This document shows positions 63,168-64,000 of a stretch of DNA of 64,000 bases, piece by piece. This stretch comes from Vicia villosa (taxonomy: Eukaryota; Streptophyta; Magnoliopsida; Fabales; Fabaceae): NCBI RefSeq assembly GCF_029867415.1, contig NW_026705406.1:645729-709728 (forward strand), written 5' to 3'. A model generated the notes under the pieces. The model saw only the letters and a program-made list of their open reading frames with translations. It did not search any database and was not told the origin of the DNA. Position 1 is the first letter of the stretch, and every line of letters starts with the position of its first letter. Made by a program: the position numbers and the translations under genes.

Positions 63168-64000
63168 ATGGATTACGGGAGAAAGAGAGCTAGGAAATAC
63201 ACCTTCAAGATTCCCCAGGTCGAGGAACTGGGAAAGCTCGGAAAACTGGTGGTCAACCCCCAGGCTTTCAAGGAGAAGTATGGAAAACTTCTGCCTTTGC
63301 TCAATACCAACATTGTAGATGGGATCCTTCCCACCTTGGTGCAGTTTTACGATCCAACGTATCACTGCTTCACTTTTCCAGATTATCAGCTCATGCCTAC
63401 GTTAGAGGAGTACTCTCGTCTGATTGGAATACCCGTGTACGCGCAAGATCCGTACTCCGGTTTGGAAAAGAATCCTGATGACGTTATCATTGCTGCAACT
63501 ACTCCGTTGAACGTAGTCGACATCAGGACTCATATGGTGAGTAGAGGAGGAATTCAAGGATTGCCCTCCAAATTCCTGTTTGATCAAGCTCGGTACTTCG
63601 TCAGCATCCAAGACATGAATGCTTTTGAGGAAATCTTGGCTTTGCTTATCTACGGATTGTTTTTGTTCCCTAACATTAACGATTTCGTCGACATCAACGC
63701 AATTAAGATCTTCTTGATTGGAAATCCAGTTCCAACCTTGCTTGCGGATGCTTATCACTCTGTGCATTCAAGAAACCTGCAGCGAGGAGGATTAATCACA
63801 TGCTGCGTACCGTTGTTATACGAATGGTTCGTTTCGCACCTGCCGAAGTCTAGCACTTTCTGGAACATGAGGGATGGCCTTTACTGGTCACAGAAAATCA
63901 TGTCTCTCACTCATACAGACATTGATTGGTGTAGTCCTGACAACGACGAAACCAAGATCATCTTCAGTTGCGGAAGTTTCCCCAACGTACCCCTTATTGG
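63168..64000 (+). CDS. Ogre ORF1 (DUF7745-like) of element C, runs off window
   Basis: Starts at the ATG at 63168 (MDYGRKRARKYTFKIPQVEE) and stays open for all 277 visible codons. Motifs shared with B and A: LVQFYDPTYHCFTFPDYQLMP, PTLEEYSRLIGIP, LALLIYGLFLFPN, NPVPTLLADAYHSVHSR, CVPLLYEWFVSHLP and FPNVPLIG. Function unknown; a basic N-terminal RKRARK could be a nuclear signal (inference). No stop or frameshift in the visible part. Small minus-strand ORFs opposite it are shadows. Confidence 0.88.
   Translation, partial: MDYGRKRARKYTFKIPQVEELGKLGKLVVNPQAFKEKYGKLLPLLNTNIVDGILPTLVQFYDPTYHCFTFPDYQLMPTLEEYSRLIGIPVYAQDPYSGLEKNPDDVIIAATTPLNVVDIRTHMVSRGGIQGLPSKFLFDQARYFVSIQDMNAFEEILALLIYGLFLFPNINDFVDINAIKIFLIGNPVPTLLADAYHSVHSRNLQRGGLITCCVPLLYEWFVSHLPKSSTFWNMRDGLYWSQKIMSLTHTDIDWCSPDNDETKIIFSCGSFPNVPLI

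Larger units (their letters stand above)
56063..64000 (+). mobile_element. Ogre-type element C, 5' part, inserted in ORF1 of B
   Basis: 6.3-kb 5' LTR, tRNA-Arg primer site, leader and an intact ORF1 that runs off the window. The insertion point is shown by ORF1 of B breaking off at 56062 and an LTR start TGTCATACCC. GTCAT (56058-56062) would be the left duplication; its partner is outside the window. Confidence 0.88.

Overview
This window is repeat DNA from a plant nuclear genome. I found no host gene, rRNA gene or canonical tRNA gene. It consists almost entirely of Ty3/gypsy LTR retrotransposons inserted into one another. Very large Tat/Ogre elements with a tRNA-Arg-type primer site (TGGCGACTCTGCTGGGGA), together with Athila and Tekay chromovirus elements, suggest a large-genome legume, most likely tribe Fabeae (pea, vetch, Lathyrus, lentil). 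The lineage assignment is inference; the element structure is read from the sequence.

Layout. (1) Element G, an Athila-like element on +, has only its 3' end here: 1-59, 18904-19345 and the 3' LTR 19346-20728. (2) Element A, a complete 18.8-kb Ogre-type element on - (65-18898, TSD AACTG), sits in the 3' UTR of G. (3) Element H is a 5'-truncated LTR of a second Ogre-type family, 20729-25199, apparently split by G. (4) Element E is a decayed Tekay chromovirus on + (about 25571-33747, resuming at 47770). Its gag is split by a 4.2-kb Ogre-type solo LTR F (25912-30141, TSD CTTAC), and its 3' LTR is split by a complete 14-kb Athila element D on - (33748-47764, TSD ATAAT). (5) 48441-50125 is unclassified sequence. 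(6) Element B, Ogre-type on +, starts at 50126. Its ORF1 is interrupted at 56063 by element C, another Ogre-type element on + with a 6.3-kb 5' LTR and an intact ORF1 that runs off the window end.

Coding content. A carries ORF1 (broken), gag-protease and a long intact RT-RNase H-second RNase H-integrase frame. D carries gag-protease-RT, RNase H-integrase (one frameshift and one stop) and two related ORFs in the envelope position. B and C carry ORF1. E is a pseudogene throughout.

Most unusual signal. Several unrelated LTR families, and the 3' UTR of A, contain arrays of short hairpins in which the loop is nearly constant while the stem sequence changes from copy to copy and often stays complementary. 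Examples are the loop TACGCTTTCGCCATCC in D, CCCTTTCAGGTTTT in A, GGCTTTGTA and AATTATTCCCGGTGAAA in the C/H LTRs, and CTAC in F. The two Athila elements also carry arrays of perfect or near-perfect palindromes just upstream of the LTR TATA box (ATACGCGTAT in G, GAGACG-NG-CGTCTC in D). D repeats its palindrome array ahead of a second TATA box in front of its last ORF, which looks like an internal promoter. The LTRs of A, B and F share a paired-hairpin block and an 11-nt copy of their own primer-binding site. The C/H LTRs carry tandem tRNA-like A-box/B-box modules.
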